Assembly (NCBI GenBank): GCA_035651455.1
Contig: DASRFR010000024.1
Location: 1-39,967 of the forward strand
Origin: DASRFR01 sp035651455
GTDB lineage: Bacteria > Acidobacteriota > Terriglobia > Terriglobales > Acidobacteriaceae
Reading direction: 5' to 3'
DNA: 39,967 nucleotides
A program made the translations under genes and the position numbers. The notes beneath the pieces were generated by a model. It did not search any database. It worked only from the letters and a program-made list of their open reading frames with translations, and was not told where the DNA came from. Shown one piece after another: positions 22,755-39,056 of this stretch (positions are counted from its first letter, which is position 1; every line of letters starts with the position of its first letter).

Positions 22755-23432
22755 TTAGGAGGCTCGACCGATCACGTCAGTAAATTCACGCAAAACTTTT
22801 TCTGCCAGACCTTCTGGTGACCTTCCGCGCACATAACCAAGATCATGACCTGTACCTTCGACCGGCAGCAAAGCTGTGAGCGCGGGAACGATGCTGCGCG
22901 CGTGTTCCATTTCCAAAATTGAGCCGAACGGATCCCGCGTGCCGTGCACGAATAAAGTGGGGGTTCTCAATCGCGGCAGATGCTGAATCCGAAGCTGTGA
23001 AGGATTCCGCGGAGGATGCAGAGGATACGAAAGCAAGAGCAGACCTGCTGCGACTCCGGATTCCTCAGAGCACAGCATGCTGGCCTGGCGTCCGCCATAG
23101 GAGTGCCCGCCGAGAAACACGCGACCGGGAATCAGCTTCCGTAACGCCGCCGTTGTGTTGCGAAGACCCGCGCGATCGCGAGCACTTTCGCCGGGCCGGG
23201 GTGGACCGGAATGCAATTGCCGGAAGGGCAGGTCGCAGCGCAGCACAAGAAATCCAGAATTGCTGAAAGTATCCGCAAGCGCAGCCAGCAGCGGCGAATG
23301 AGCATTCGCCCCGGCGCCATGAGTCAGAATCAGGCCGTCGCCGTTGCCGGCCTGCGGCGAATGTAGAAATCCCCGCACCGGGGGATCGACTGTGAGATCT
23401 TGGAACGTGCTGCTCGGGGTAGCGGTCGGCAT
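22755..23432 (-). CDS. Alpha/beta hydrolase (dienelactone-hydrolase/KANL3-Tex30-like)
   Basis: This 225-aa cytoplasmic hydrolase has the nucleophile elbow GHSYGG (Ser111), the acid in HGTRDPFG (Asp167) and the base in GTGHDLG (His196). The N-terminal LILTHGAGANAHSPLL supplies the oxyanion strand. The pattern resembles the Tex30/KANL3-like predicted esterases. The substrate is unknown. The ATG at 23432 is preferred over the earlier in-frame start at 23528, which would run through the end of the ABM-fold gene. No good Shine-Dalgarno is visible. The 25-nt gap to that gene suggests co-transcription. Confidence 0.8.
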   Translation of the reverse strand: MPTATPSSTFQDLTVDPPVRGFLHSPQAGNGDGLILTHGAGANAHSPLLAALADTFSNSGFLVLRCDLPFRQLHSGPPRPGESARDRAGLRNTTAALRKLIPGRVFLGGHSYGGRQASMLCSEESGVAAGLLLLSYPLHPPRNPSQLRIQHLPRLRTPTLFVHGTRDPFGSILEMEHARSIVPALTALLPVEGTGHDLGYVRGRSPEGLAEKVLREFTDVIGRAS

Positions 23433-23457
23433 ACGTTGTTGTTGGTCAAGACCCTTG

Positions 23458-23781
23458 TTACCCGTGCTTATGCCGCGAGCCTTTTCGACTAGTATCCACT
23501 TCCTCGAGCTTTTCGTAGACCTGCACAATCCGAATCTGATGCCCCAGTTTGGCCCAGCAGCGCAGGACCTCAGGGTCTTCCATGGCAGCCTGCCGAGCCT
23601 CGTCTGAAGCCCAATGGCGGATCAGCACATACGCCGAAGATTTCTCGTCCTGAAGGAGCGAATCGCGGCTGTACTTTCCCGCAACGAGCGCTGCGAAAAG
23701 CTCTCCGAATGTAGCTAAGGCTTCCGCTTCTTTGCCGGCGAGCGGTTCGAAAATAGCCAGGGAAACAATTTCATTGGACAT
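23458..23781 (-). CDS. ABM-fold (antibiotic-biosynthesis-monooxygenase-like) protein
   Basis: This 107-aa protein has the dimeric alpha-beta barrel look: MSNEIVSLAIFEPLAGKEAEAL, then DEKSSAYVLIRHWASDEARQAAM, and a last strand HQIRIVQVYEKLEE. Its residues do not reveal a cofactor or substrate, and the C-terminus is basic (RKGSRHKHG). It is distinct from the ABM-fold gene at 6374-6670. The start is the ATG at 23781; Shine-Dalgarno support is weak. It follows pyk by 78 nt and is followed by the hydrolase gene, so pyk, this gene and the hydrolase may form one unit. Confidence 0.65.
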   Translation of the reverse strand: MSNEIVSLAIFEPLAGKEAEALATFGELFAALVAGKYSRDSLLQDEKSSAYVLIRHWASDEARQAAMEDPEVLRCWAKLGHQIRIVQVYEKLEEVDTSRKGSRHKHG

Positions 23782-23828
23782 AAAGGTGACCAGGTTAAGG
23801 CTTTCTCGGCGAAGTAGAAGCCGACAGG

Positions 23829-23858
23829 CGGAACCAGGGCCAGGCCCGACGAGTTCCG
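23829..23858 (-). other. Nested two-stem hairpin directly after pyk
   Basis: The outer stem CGGAAC/GTTCCG (23829-23834 with 23853-23858) encloses GGGCC/GGCCC (23837-23841 with 23843-23847). It begins one base past the pyk stop on the minus strand. There is no T-run, so it may stabilise the pyk mRNA end or reduce read-through. Confidence 0.4.
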
Positions 23859-23859
23859 G

Positions 23860-25434
23860 CTATGATTTTTTCCTTCCATTTCTCGACGGACGAGCTGGCC
23901 GGCGTACGATGCGAGCATCATCGTCCGACACCATGTGAAGGCGCAGGAAATTAGTAGAACCGGAAGCAAGCTTCGTCCCTGCGACTACTCCCAGGACATC
24001 GCCGGGCTTAAGAACTGCCTGGCGCAGCAACTCCTCTTGCGCGGTGGCAACCATCTCTTCAGCAGACCGCGCCTGATCCTGCCGCATGGGATGCACACCC
24101 CACAGCAGATTCATACGATTTTGTACACGCGGAACGTAGGTAAAGGCATAGATTGGGGCTTTGGGCCGATACTTAGAGATGAGACGCGCGGTATTCCCGG
24201 TTTCGGTGAAAATAGCGACCGCCCCCATGGGCAGGTCTTCGGCGGCATGAGAGATCGATTCACAAATGGTTTCCGCGATAGAAAGTCTGACCTGGTGGCG
24301 TCGGCGACGTGGATCCGCCAACGAGGGTAGATGGCGCTCAGCCTCGGTCACGATACGAGCCATCATGGTCAGCGCCTCCCGAGGATAAAGACCGCTGGCA
24401 GTTTCCGCCGACAGCATCACCGCGTCAGTGCCGTCGAAAATGGCATTGGCTACATCGCTGGCCTCGGCACGCGTGGGACGCGGGTTCTGGATCATAGATT
24501 CCAGCATCTGGGTGGCGATGATGACGGGTTTCCGCCATTCGCCCGATCTCCGGATCACGTCCTTCTGGATAACCGGAACACACTCCGGCGGGAGTTCGAC
24601 GCCCAAATCGCCGCGCGCCACCATCACCCCGTCTGAGACCTCGAAGATCTCGTCGAGATGTTCGATTGCCTGTGGTTTTTCGAGCTTGGCGATCACGGGA
24701 ACATCTCCCCCATGTTGCTGAATCACTTCTTTGGCGGCGAGCACGTCAGCGGCGGACCGCACAAACGAAAGGGCGACTAAATCGACGTCATGCTCCAGAC
24801 CGAAGGCGAGATCCTTGCGATCCTTGTCGGTCAGCGCAGGGATCGACAACGCGATGCCGGGCAGGTTGATACCCTGCTGCTCGACCAAGAGTCCACCGTT
24901 GATGACCTCGCATTCCACGTCTTTGCCGCGCACTGCCGTGACCTGCAGCTCAATGCGTCCATCCGAAAGCAGAATTCGGGTGCCAGGACTAACTTCCCCA
25001 GCCAAACCCTGAAATGTCGTGGAGATCAGAGTCGCGGTACCCGGGACATCGCGGGGAGTGATGACGACCTGCGAACCGGATTGCAACTGTATCGAAGTGT
25101 GGCCGCGCAGACGTCCGGTGCGGATTTTAGGGCCTTGCAGATCCTGAAGGATGCAGATGGTCCGGTGTTCCTTCTCGGCGGCACGTCGTAGCCGATCAAT
25201 ACTCCGGGCGTGTTCTTCGTGCGTGCCATGCGAGAAATTGAGGCGGGCGACATCCATGCCCAGCCGCATCAGGTCGCGCATAGCAGATTCGGAATTGCAG
25301 GCGGGTCCAATGGTGCAGATGATCTTGGCGCGACGACTGATTGCCTGCTGCCCGACATTAGCCGCGGGGACGATATCGGAAGTTTGAGCTGGAGAGATTT
25401 CGCCTGCTATAAGGTCAAGATCGCCTTGCTTCAA
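23860..25434 (-). CDS. pyk: Pyruvate kinase
   Basis: Pyruvate kinase makes ATP and pyruvate from phosphoenolpyruvate and ADP. The 524-aa product has RRAKIICTIGPA (start of the barrel), the catalytic NFSHGTHEEH stretch, IAKLEKPQAI with the active-site Lys, GDLGVELP, the RPTRAEASDVANAIFDGTDA segment and a C-terminal domain. It carries about 33 extra N-terminal and a short basic C-terminal residues (SRNGRKKS) compared with typical enzymes of 470-480 aa. No in-frame ATG precedes the conserved core, but a TTG at 25434 has GGAG at 8 nt spacing, so TTG is the likely start. It follows the YihY gene by 40 nt. Confidence 0.94.
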   Translation of the reverse strand: MKQGDLDLIAGEISPAQTSDIVPAANVGQQAISRRAKIICTIGPACNSESAMRDLMRLGMDVARLNFSHGTHEEHARSIDRLRRAAEKEHRTICILQDLQGPKIRTGRLRGHTSIQLQSGSQVVITPRDVPGTATLISTTFQGLAGEVSPGTRILLSDGRIELQVTAVRGKDVECEVINGGLLVEQQGINLPGIALSIPALTDKDRKDLAFGLEHDVDLVALSFVRSAADVLAAKEVIQQHGGDVPVIAKLEKPQAIEHLDEIFEVSDGVMVARGDLGVELPPECVPVIQKDVIRRSGEWRKPVIIATQMLESMIQNPRPTRAEASDVANAIFDGTDAVMLSAETASGLYPREALTMMARIVTEAERHLPSLADPRRRRHQVRLSIAETICESISHAAEDLPMGAVAIFTETGNTARLISKYRPKAPIYAFTYVPRVQNRMNLLWGVHPMRQDQARSAEEMVATAQEELLRQAVLKPGDVLGVVAGTKLASGSTNFLRLHMVSDDDARIVRRPARPSRNGRKKS

Positions 25435-25474
25435 AATAGGAACTCCGGAAAGTTCTCATATCGTGCCCAGCGGA

Positions 25475-26455
25475 TCACGGAACCGCTGTCTTGGGAGACG
25501 GAATGCCCGCCAATTGCTTTCCCAAAAAAGCTCGCGGATAAAGCATGGCATTGAACTCGGCGCCGATCAGCACCACGAGAGAAATCATGTACATCCAGAC
25601 CAGTAATGCGATGCCTGCACCCAGTGAGCCATAAATGATGCTGTAATCCGCAAAGTGCTGCAAGTACCAGCCGAACAGCATGGTCGCTCCGAACCACAAT
25701 ACCGTACCCAGTACCGCACCTGGCAGTACGCTGTGCCAGGGTTGCGTACGCGGCACAGCGTTGTGGTAAATGAGCGCAATCACCGCGATGCTGGTGAGTG
25801 TCGCGATCCCCCATCGAATCGCTGTCCACATCAAGAGTACGTACGGCCCGAATTCGTGTCCGATGTGGAAGAGGAGACGGGTTTCAATCCGGCTTCCGAA
25901 CGCCACAAGGATGGTGGCGAACGTCATCGGAATGCCGGCCATGATTACCAGCGCGAAGGCAATGAAACGTTCTTTCACCAAGCCCCAGACTTTGGGAAGT
26001 TGATAGGCGTTACGAAAACCCTCCATCCAGGAAATCATGACGCCGGAAGCGGTCCATAGCGTCAGTAGAGAAGCTGTTACAAGGAAGCTGACTGGCCGCT
26101 GATTAGTACTCTTCAGGTAAGCAATGGCAGTATTGCTGCCGGCGGGAAGAATGCGTCCCAGAGCATACGAGATTTCCCGTAGGTAAGCTCCCGTGCGATG
26201 CGAGGCGGCCAGCACCGATCCAAGTACCAGTAGCGCGGGGAAGAAGGTAAGGATCGCCGAATACGCGGCGGCTTTGGCTACGGCGAAGGCGTCGTGCTGA
26301 AAAGCTCGCCAGATTGACAGCCGAAGCAGGGAGAAGAAGCGCGCCATGAAATCTTCCAAGGCGTGATCTTGAAGGTGCAGACGCAATTCTGGCCCTCTCC
26401 CGGAATCGTATGCTTCGAACTGTTTCAATTCAGCAGGCATGCGGGCTTGATGCAT
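25475..26455 (-). CDS. YihY/BrkB-family integral membrane protein
   Basis: The 326-aa product has about six transmembrane helices. Family-typical segments include WRAFQHDAFAVAKAAAYSAILTFFPAL (helix 1), ASLLTLWTASGVMISWMEGFRNAY and IYGSLGAGIALLVWMYM near the C-terminus. This is the YihY/BrkB family, once mislabelled RNase BN; its true function (transport or membrane stress) is unsettled. The first about 35 residues are charged and cytoplasmic. The ATG at 26455 lacks a good Shine-Dalgarno; 26440 is an alternative. It lies just after the rpoC terminator and 40 nt before pyk. Confidence 0.87.
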   Translation of the reverse strand: MHQARMPAELKQFEAYDSGRGPELRLHLQDHALEDFMARFFSLLRLSIWRAFQHDAFAVAKAAAYSAILTFFPALLVLGSVLAASHRTGAYLREISYALGRILPAGSNTAIAYLKSTNQRPVSFLVTASLLTLWTASGVMISWMEGFRNAYQLPKVWGLVKERFIAFALVIMAGIPMTFATILVAFGSRIETRLLFHIGHEFGPYVLLMWTAIRWGIATLTSIAVIALIYHNAVPRTQPWHSVLPGAVLGTVLWFGATMLFGWYLQHFADYSIIYGSLGAGIALLVWMYMISLVVLIGAEFNAMLYPRAFLGKQLAGIPSPKTAVP

Positions 26456-26491
26456 CGCGAAAAATAGGGAACTTAGGGAACTTACCTCCAG

Positions 26492-26520
26492 AAATAAAAG
26501 GGGCGACCAGGTCGCCCCTT
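26492..26520 (-). terminator. Rho-independent terminator after rpoC
   Basis: AAGGGGCGACC/GGTCGCCCCTT is an 11-bp GC-rich stem (in practice 9 bp with a 5-nt loop) followed on the minus strand by TTTTATTT. It begins 12 nt past the rpoC stop and ends the long ribosomal protein/RNA polymerase cluster. Confidence 0.85.
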
Positions 26521-26532
26521 CTGTTGAGTCAA

Positions 26533-30723
<4,191 letters not shown>

Positions 30724-30874
30724 GGTGTTCCTCCGCTTCCTGCTCTCGGCTGCAGTGCCGAATACCCGCCAAGCGGTATCCAGTAGCACTGCCAGTCATG
30801 TCCCGCGGAACTCGAGAGCGCTGGGGCTCCGCAGAACGCTTCTTAAAGTTTTAATCTTTCTGATCTCTTCAGCG

Positions 30875-30918
30875 GCCAGCACCTTACGCCGGCATCAAAC
30901 CGGCTACCCGGTGCTGGC
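30875..30918 (-). other. Nested hairpin in the rpoB-rpoC spacer
   Basis: The outer 9-bp stem GCCAGCACC/GGTGCTGGC (30875-30883 with 30910-30918) encloses a 5-bp GCCGG/CCGGC stem (30888-30892 with 30900-30904). It starts 5 nt after the rpoB stop on the minus strand. There is no T-run, so it may be a processing, stabilising or partial-termination site rather than a full terminator. Confidence 0.5.
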
Positions 30919-30923
30919 AACTA

Positions 30924-35396
<4,473 letters not shown>

Positions 35397-35701
35397 TCAG
35401 AGACTCCCAACTTTCAAGCAGCCGAGGGCTGCGATAAAACCGAGGAATGAGGGCACTAAGCTGCAGGAACTACGACACGGCTAGATTACCTGGGAAAACG
35501 AGCGGGCACCCGCGAGGACAAAGTTCCCCGTAGGCGCCAAATGCGTCTTTCATCGTCTGTTGATTTGTTCTTTTCCGCGCCAGTTCTAAAGGCCTGTTTC
35601 CGTCCCGCTGCCAGCGGAACAGCCTGCCAACCAAATGCCAGCGAACCCGTGCTGCTTCCCTGGGTGCATGTGAGTGACGGGCCGCAAGTGCTTAGCCAAA
35701 G

Positions 35702-35738
35702 CCAAAAGAAGCAGTGTTGATATTGATGATAACACTGC
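35702..35738 (-). terminator. Candidate partial terminator/attenuator upstream of rpoB
   Basis: GCAGTGTT/AACACTGC (35711-35718 with 35731-35738; 8 bp, 12-nt loop) is followed on the minus strand by TTCTTTTGG. The stem has few GC pairs and the T-run is interrupted, consistent with partial rather than full termination. Confidence 0.45.
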
Positions 35739-35862
35739 CACCCGGGATTCAGCTACTAAATCGTTTTTTATTCGCAAGTTGCACCCGTTTCGGTGCAGAC
35801 GAGCGAAGAAACCTGCAATTCAGCCCAATGACCGAGCTTTTCAGCCAGCGACCGAGCTTCTC

Positions 35863-35895
35863 GGGTATGGGACGGCCGAAATCCGTCCCATACCC
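35863..35895 (-). other. 13-bp perfect hairpin after rplL
   Basis: GGGTATGGGACGG (35863-35875) and CCGTCCCATACCC (35883-35895) pair perfectly with a 7-nt loop, starting 9 nt after the rplL stop. No T-run follows. It is likely an RNA-processing (RNase III-like) or stabilising structure within the operon mRNA. Confidence 0.6.
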
Positions 35896-35904
35896 AAAAT
35901 TCAG

Positions 35905-36291
35905 CTACTTTACTTCTACGGTCGCGCCGGCTTCGGTGAACTTTTTCTTAATGGTTTCCGCTTCTTCCTTCGAGACGCCCTCTTTCACCGGCTTGGGAGC
36001 GCCGTCGACCAGATCCTTGGCCTCCTTCAGGCCGAGGTTGGTAACCTCGCGAACCGCCTTGATAACATTGATTTTGTTCGCGCCAACCGCAGTAAGAACC
36101 ACGGTGAATTCGGTCTTCTCCTCAGCCGGAGCTGCCGCCGCGCCGGCACCCGCGCCGCCGCCGGCAACTACCACCGGGGCCGCCGCCGCTGCCGAGACTC
36201 CTAAACGCTCCTCAAGTTTCTTGACCAGCTGTGCCGCGTCGAGCAGCGACAAGCTTACGATTGATTCTTCCAACTGCTGCAGATCCGCCAT
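35905..36291 (-). CDS. rplL: 50S ribosomal protein L7/L12
   Basis: L7/L12 forms the stalk that recruits translation GTPases. The 128-aa product has the N-terminal dimerisation domain (LEESIVSLSLLDAAQLVKKLEERL), an Ala/Gly-rich hinge (about 35-55) and the conserved C-terminal domain EKTEFTVVLTAVGANKINVIKAVREVT, ending LVDGAPKPVKEGVSKEEAE. Length and layout are standard. The ATG at 36291 has GGAGA upstream. It is preceded by rplJ with a long 205-nt gap. Confidence 0.97.
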   Translation of the reverse strand: MADLQQLEESIVSLSLLDAAQLVKKLEERLGVSAAAAAPVVVAGGGAGAGAAAAPAEEKTEFTVVLTAVGANKINVIKAVREVTNLGLKEAKDLVDGAPKPVKEGVSKEEAETIKKKFTEAGATVEVK

Positions 36292-36309
36292 GTTATTTCT
36301 CCACTTTTG

Positions 36310-36428
36310 AGTTATCAGTTGCTGATTTCGTTATCCGTCAACCAGGTTTCCAGTGCGGCTCCTTCGTTTCGCGACGCCAGACAACGTAGCGAGAACTTGC
36401 GGCGCAACCCCTGACCCGACTGATAACT
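36310..36428. repeat. 10-bp inverted repeat spanning the rplJ-rplL spacer
   Basis: AGTTATCAGT (36310-36319) and ACTGATAACT (36419-36428) are perfectly complementary with about 100 nt between. They would close a large loop of the rplJ-rplL intercistronic RNA, the right arm being near the rplL Shine-Dalgarno side. Function is unproven. Confidence 0.35.
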
Positions 36429-36496
36429 AAACTTCTAAAATCTTCACTACCGTGCGATGAGCCAGCGTTCAAGACGCCAGTCCAAAATGACAAATT

Positions 36497-37045
36497 CTAG
36501 ACGCCCGCCGGCGCGTTGTTGGCGAACTTCTCTTTCTCGACACCCTGGTTGAGTACGACAGCCAGATCGCGTCCGACAGCGTTCATGACCGTAACCAGGC
36601 GCTGCGCGGGAGCATTCATCAGGAAGAGCAGCTTCGACATCAGCTCGTCTCGCGACGGCATGGTGGCCAGCGCCTCGATCTCCTTGATCGAGATCACGCG
36701 CCCCTCAACCACACCGGCCCTGAAAGTGAACTCCGGATTGTCTTTGGCATATTTCGCAAGCACCTTTGCCAACGCAACCGGATCTCCCTCGGTATACGCA
36801 ATCGACGTGCGCCCCTCGAGCCCTTTTAGTACCTCTTCGACCTTGGTACCTTTCGCAGCGCGCGTCGCCAGCGTGTTCTTTACAACGCGGTACTTCGCTC
36901 CGGAACTGCGCAGAGTCTTGCGAAGCTCGAAATCCTGGGCAACGGTCAGCTTTCCGAACGTAGCGACCACTACACTGGACACCTTCTTCAGCTCACTGCT
37001 GAGCGTCTCGACTTGCTGGACCTTTTTTGCTCGTGTAACCGCCAT
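36497..37045 (-). CDS. rplJ: 50S ribosomal protein L10
   Basis: L10 anchors the L7/L12 stalk to 23S rRNA. The 182-aa product has the N-terminal RNA-binding part (RAKKVQQVETLSSELKKVSSVVVATFGKLTVAQDFELRKTLR, then GAKYRVVKNTLATRA) and a C-terminal helical tail that binds L7/L12 (RLVTVMNAVGRDLAVVLNQGVEKEKFA). The ATG at 37045 has GAGG upstream. Only 55 nt separate it from rplA, so the usual long L10 mRNA leader is absent here; the longer spacer is after the gene instead. Confidence 0.96.
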   Translation of the reverse strand: MAVTRAKKVQQVETLSSELKKVSSVVVATFGKLTVAQDFELRKTLRSSGAKYRVVKNTLATRAAKGTKVEEVLKGLEGRTSIAYTEGDPVALAKVLAKYAKDNPEFTFRAGVVEGRVISIKEIEALATMPSRDELMSKLLFLMNAPAQRLVTVMNAVGRDLAVVLNQGVEKEKFANNAPAGV

Positions 37046-37100
37046 TTCCGTATCCCTCAGAACTCTTTAGAATTTTGCCACTGCTCACGCCTGGCGAGGT

Positions 37101-37808
37101 TTACGCCTTCGCGGCGGCCTCGATGCTTGAAGTGTCGAGCTGAATTCCCGGGCCCATGCTCGAACTCAAAGTGCATCCTTTGATGTACTTGCCCTTGGCA
37201 ACCGGCGGCTTTGCCTTCACCACGCTGGTGATCAGCACGGTTGCATTGTCAACCAGTTTGTCCGGCGAAAACGAAATCTTCCCGACTGGCACGTGGACCA
37301 AGGCAGTTTTGTCGGTGCGAAACTCAACCTTGCCAGCCTTCACTTCCTGCACTGCGCGCGCCACGTCAAAGGTCACCGTCCCTGTTTTCGGGTTTGGCAT
37401 CAGGCCCTTTGGACCAAGGATTTTTCCCAGTCGGCCTACGGACTTCATCATGTCCGGAGTGGCGATGAGAGCGTCGAAATCGGTCCAGTTCTCCTTGGTG
37501 ATTTTCTCGACCATGTCCTCGCCGCCAACGAAGTCAGCGCCCGCTGCTTCCGCTTCCTTCACTTTTTCGCCGCTGGCGACCACCAGGACCTTCTTCGACT
37601 TACCTAACCCGTGGGGCAATACGACTGTGCCGCGGACCATCTGGTCAGCATGTTTTGGGTCTACGCCCAAGCGCAACGTGACTTCCACGGTCTCGTCGAA
37701 TTTAGCGAATTTGACCTTTTGCAAAAGAGGTACGGCGTCCTGCAGCGTGTAAGGACGCTGCTCTACCGCCGCTCGTGCTTTTGTGATATTTTTTCCCGCT
37801 TTTCTCAT
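37101..37808 (-). CDS. rplA: 50S ribosomal protein L1
   Basis: L1 binds 23S rRNA at the E-site stalk and is a translational repressor of the L11 operon in studied bacteria. The 235-aa product is full length, with FDETVEVTLRLGVDPKHADQMVRGTVVLPHG near the N-terminus, the second domain GRLGKILGPKGLMPNPKTGTV, and the KVEFRTDKTALVHVPVGK stretch. The ATG at 37808 has GAGG upstream. The 93-nt gap to rplK holds a 7-bp GTCCGGC/GCCGGAC hairpin (37830-37836 with 37845-37851). Confidence 0.97.
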   Translation of the reverse strand: MRKAGKNITKARAAVEQRPYTLQDAVPLLQKVKFAKFDETVEVTLRLGVDPKHADQMVRGTVVLPHGLGKSKKVLVVASGEKVKEAEAAGADFVGGEDMVEKITKENWTDFDALIATPDMMKSVGRLGKILGPKGLMPNPKTGTVTFDVARAVQEVKAGKVEFRTDKTALVHVPVGKISFSPDKLVDNATVLITSVVKAKPPVAKGKYIKGCTLSSSMGPGIQLDTSSIEAAAKA

Positions 37809-37901
37809 ATGTTTACCTCGTCTCCCACCGTCCGGCGCTGATTTGCCGGACCGTAGTGTTATTGACCAAAACTATGTTCAACCACGGCCAGAGTGCACCT
37901 C

Positions 37902-38333
37902 TCAGCCGACTACCTCGATACCCATCGATCGAGCCGTTCCGCGCACACTCTTGATCGCCGAATCCACGGATGCCGCATTCAGATCGGGCATTTTCTGCTT
38001 GGCAATATCTTCAACCTGCTTCAGGGTCACTTTACCGACCTTGTCTTTATTGGGCGTGCCTGAGCCCTTGGCAATGCCGGCGGCGCGCTTCAGCAGCACC
38101 GATGCCGGGGGCGTCTTGGTGATAAAAGTAAAAGAGCGGTCGTTATAGACCGACACCACCACCGGGATGATCAGCCCTTCCAGTTCCTTCGCGCTGGTGC
38201 GCGCGTTGAACTGCTTGCAGAACTCCATGATATTGATCTGCGCTTGTCCCAGCGCTGGACCAACCGGAGGCGCCGGCGTCGCCTTGCCCGCCGCGATTTG
38301 CAGTTTTACCGAACCTGTTACCTTCTTTGCCAT
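37902..38333 (-). CDS. rplK: 50S ribosomal protein L11
   Basis: L11 forms the GTPase-associated centre with 23S rRNA and is needed for stringent-response sensing by RelA. The 143-aa product is complete: KLQIAAGKATPAPPVGPALGQAQINIMEFCKQFN in the N-terminal domain and RGTARSMGIEVVG at the C-terminus. The ATG at 38333 has AAGGA 5 nt upstream. It follows nusG by 42 nt. Confidence 0.97.
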   Translation of the reverse strand: MAKKVTGSVKLQIAAGKATPAPPVGPALGQAQINIMEFCKQFNARTSAKELEGLIIPVVVSVYNDRSFTFITKTPPASVLLKRAAGIAKGSGTPNKDKVGKVTLKQVEDIAKQKMPDLNAASVDSAIKSVRGTARSMGIEVVG

Positions 38334-38375
38334 AAGTCCTTTTCGTTCCTAACAGCTGCCCCGCTTCAGCAGGAA

Positions 38376-39056
38376 TTATGCCGCCACTTTCTCTACCTGG
38401 TTGAACTCGAGTTCCACCGGGGTGGAGCGGCCAAAAATCGTAACCATCACTTTCAAAGTCTCGCGATCTTCGTTCACTTCGTCCACCACGCCGGTAAAGC
38501 TGGCAAACGGACCCTCGGTGATGCGCACGGTCTCGTTCTTTTCGAACTTAACCTTGAGCTTCGGCTTGTCCTTACCGATGGTGACCCGATACACAATGTG
38601 ATTCACTTCTTCTTCGGAAAGCGGTGTGGGCTGCTGGCCGGTGCCGACGAATCCCGTCACCCGCGGCGTCGATTTCACTACGTGCCAGACATGATCATCC
38701 ATGTCCATCTCAACCAGAACATAGCCGGGGTAGAACATGCGCTCCGTGGTGTATTTCTTGCCCCCGCGGACTTCGGTCACCGGCTCTGTCGGAATGAGCA
38801 CGCGCCCGATCTTCTCCTGGAGTCCAAAGGCCTGAATGCGCGATTCCAGCGACTCCTTCACCTTGCGCTCGAAACCCGAGTACGAGTGGATGATGTACCA
38901 CTTCATGTTGGGATTGCGCGGCGGTTCACCCGCTGCCACAGACTCGGCGCCCGACGGCGGCAAACCATTGCCCGCCGGCGACGTATCGCCGGTCGCGTTC
39001 TCGCGATTTTTTTCGTCCTGCATAAGCGGCAAAACTTCTGCTTCCTTCCTCGGCAT
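38376..39056 (-). CDS. nusG: Transcription termination/antitermination factor NusG
   Basis: NusG binds RNA polymerase beta' and links it to Rho and the ribosome. The 226-aa product has an NGN domain starting MKWYIIHSYSGFERKVKESL at about residue 51 and a KOW domain near the C-terminus (EGPFASFTGVVDEVNEDR). Before the NGN domain is a charged, Pro/Gly-rich extension of about 50 residues. The ATG at 39056 overlaps the secE stop as TGATG, giving coupled translation. A start at 39023 is a weaker alternative, and an ATG at the NGN domain itself (38906) has no Shine-Dalgarno. Confidence 0.95.
   Translation of the reverse strand: MPRKEAEVLPLMQDEKNRENATGDTSPAGNGLPPSGAESVAAGEPPRNPNMKWYIIHSYSGFERKVKESLESRIQAFGLQEKIGRVLIPTEPVTEVRGGKKYTTERMFYPGYVLVEMDMDDHVWHVVKSTPRVTGFVGTGQQPTPLSEEEVNHIVYRVTIGKDKPKLKVKFEKNETVRITEGPFASFTGVVDEVNEDRETLKVMVTIFGRSTPVELEFNQVEKVAA

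Larger units (their letters stand above)
35397..35904 (-). other. Long structured rplL-rpoB intercistronic region
   Basis: These 508 nt hold no credible gene. On the minus strand they contain a 13-bp hairpin right after rplL (35863-35895), two ACCGAGCTT direct repeats (about 35831 and 35851), an 8-bp hairpin followed by T-rich sequence (35702-35738) and a small GCAGCC/GGCTGC hairpin near rpoB (35418-35432). The arrangement suits an attenuator or processing region that sets the ratio of L7/L12 to RNA polymerase, as known for E. coli rplL-rpoB. The match here is by position, not by sequence. Confidence 0.6.

Noticed and set aside
26440..26490. Tandem GTTCCCTA/GTTCCCTA repeat before the YihY start as a regulatory site or leaderless promoter
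   Set aside because: The repeat is only two short copies and the -10-like TATTTT lies just 5 nt from the ATG; evidence too weak.
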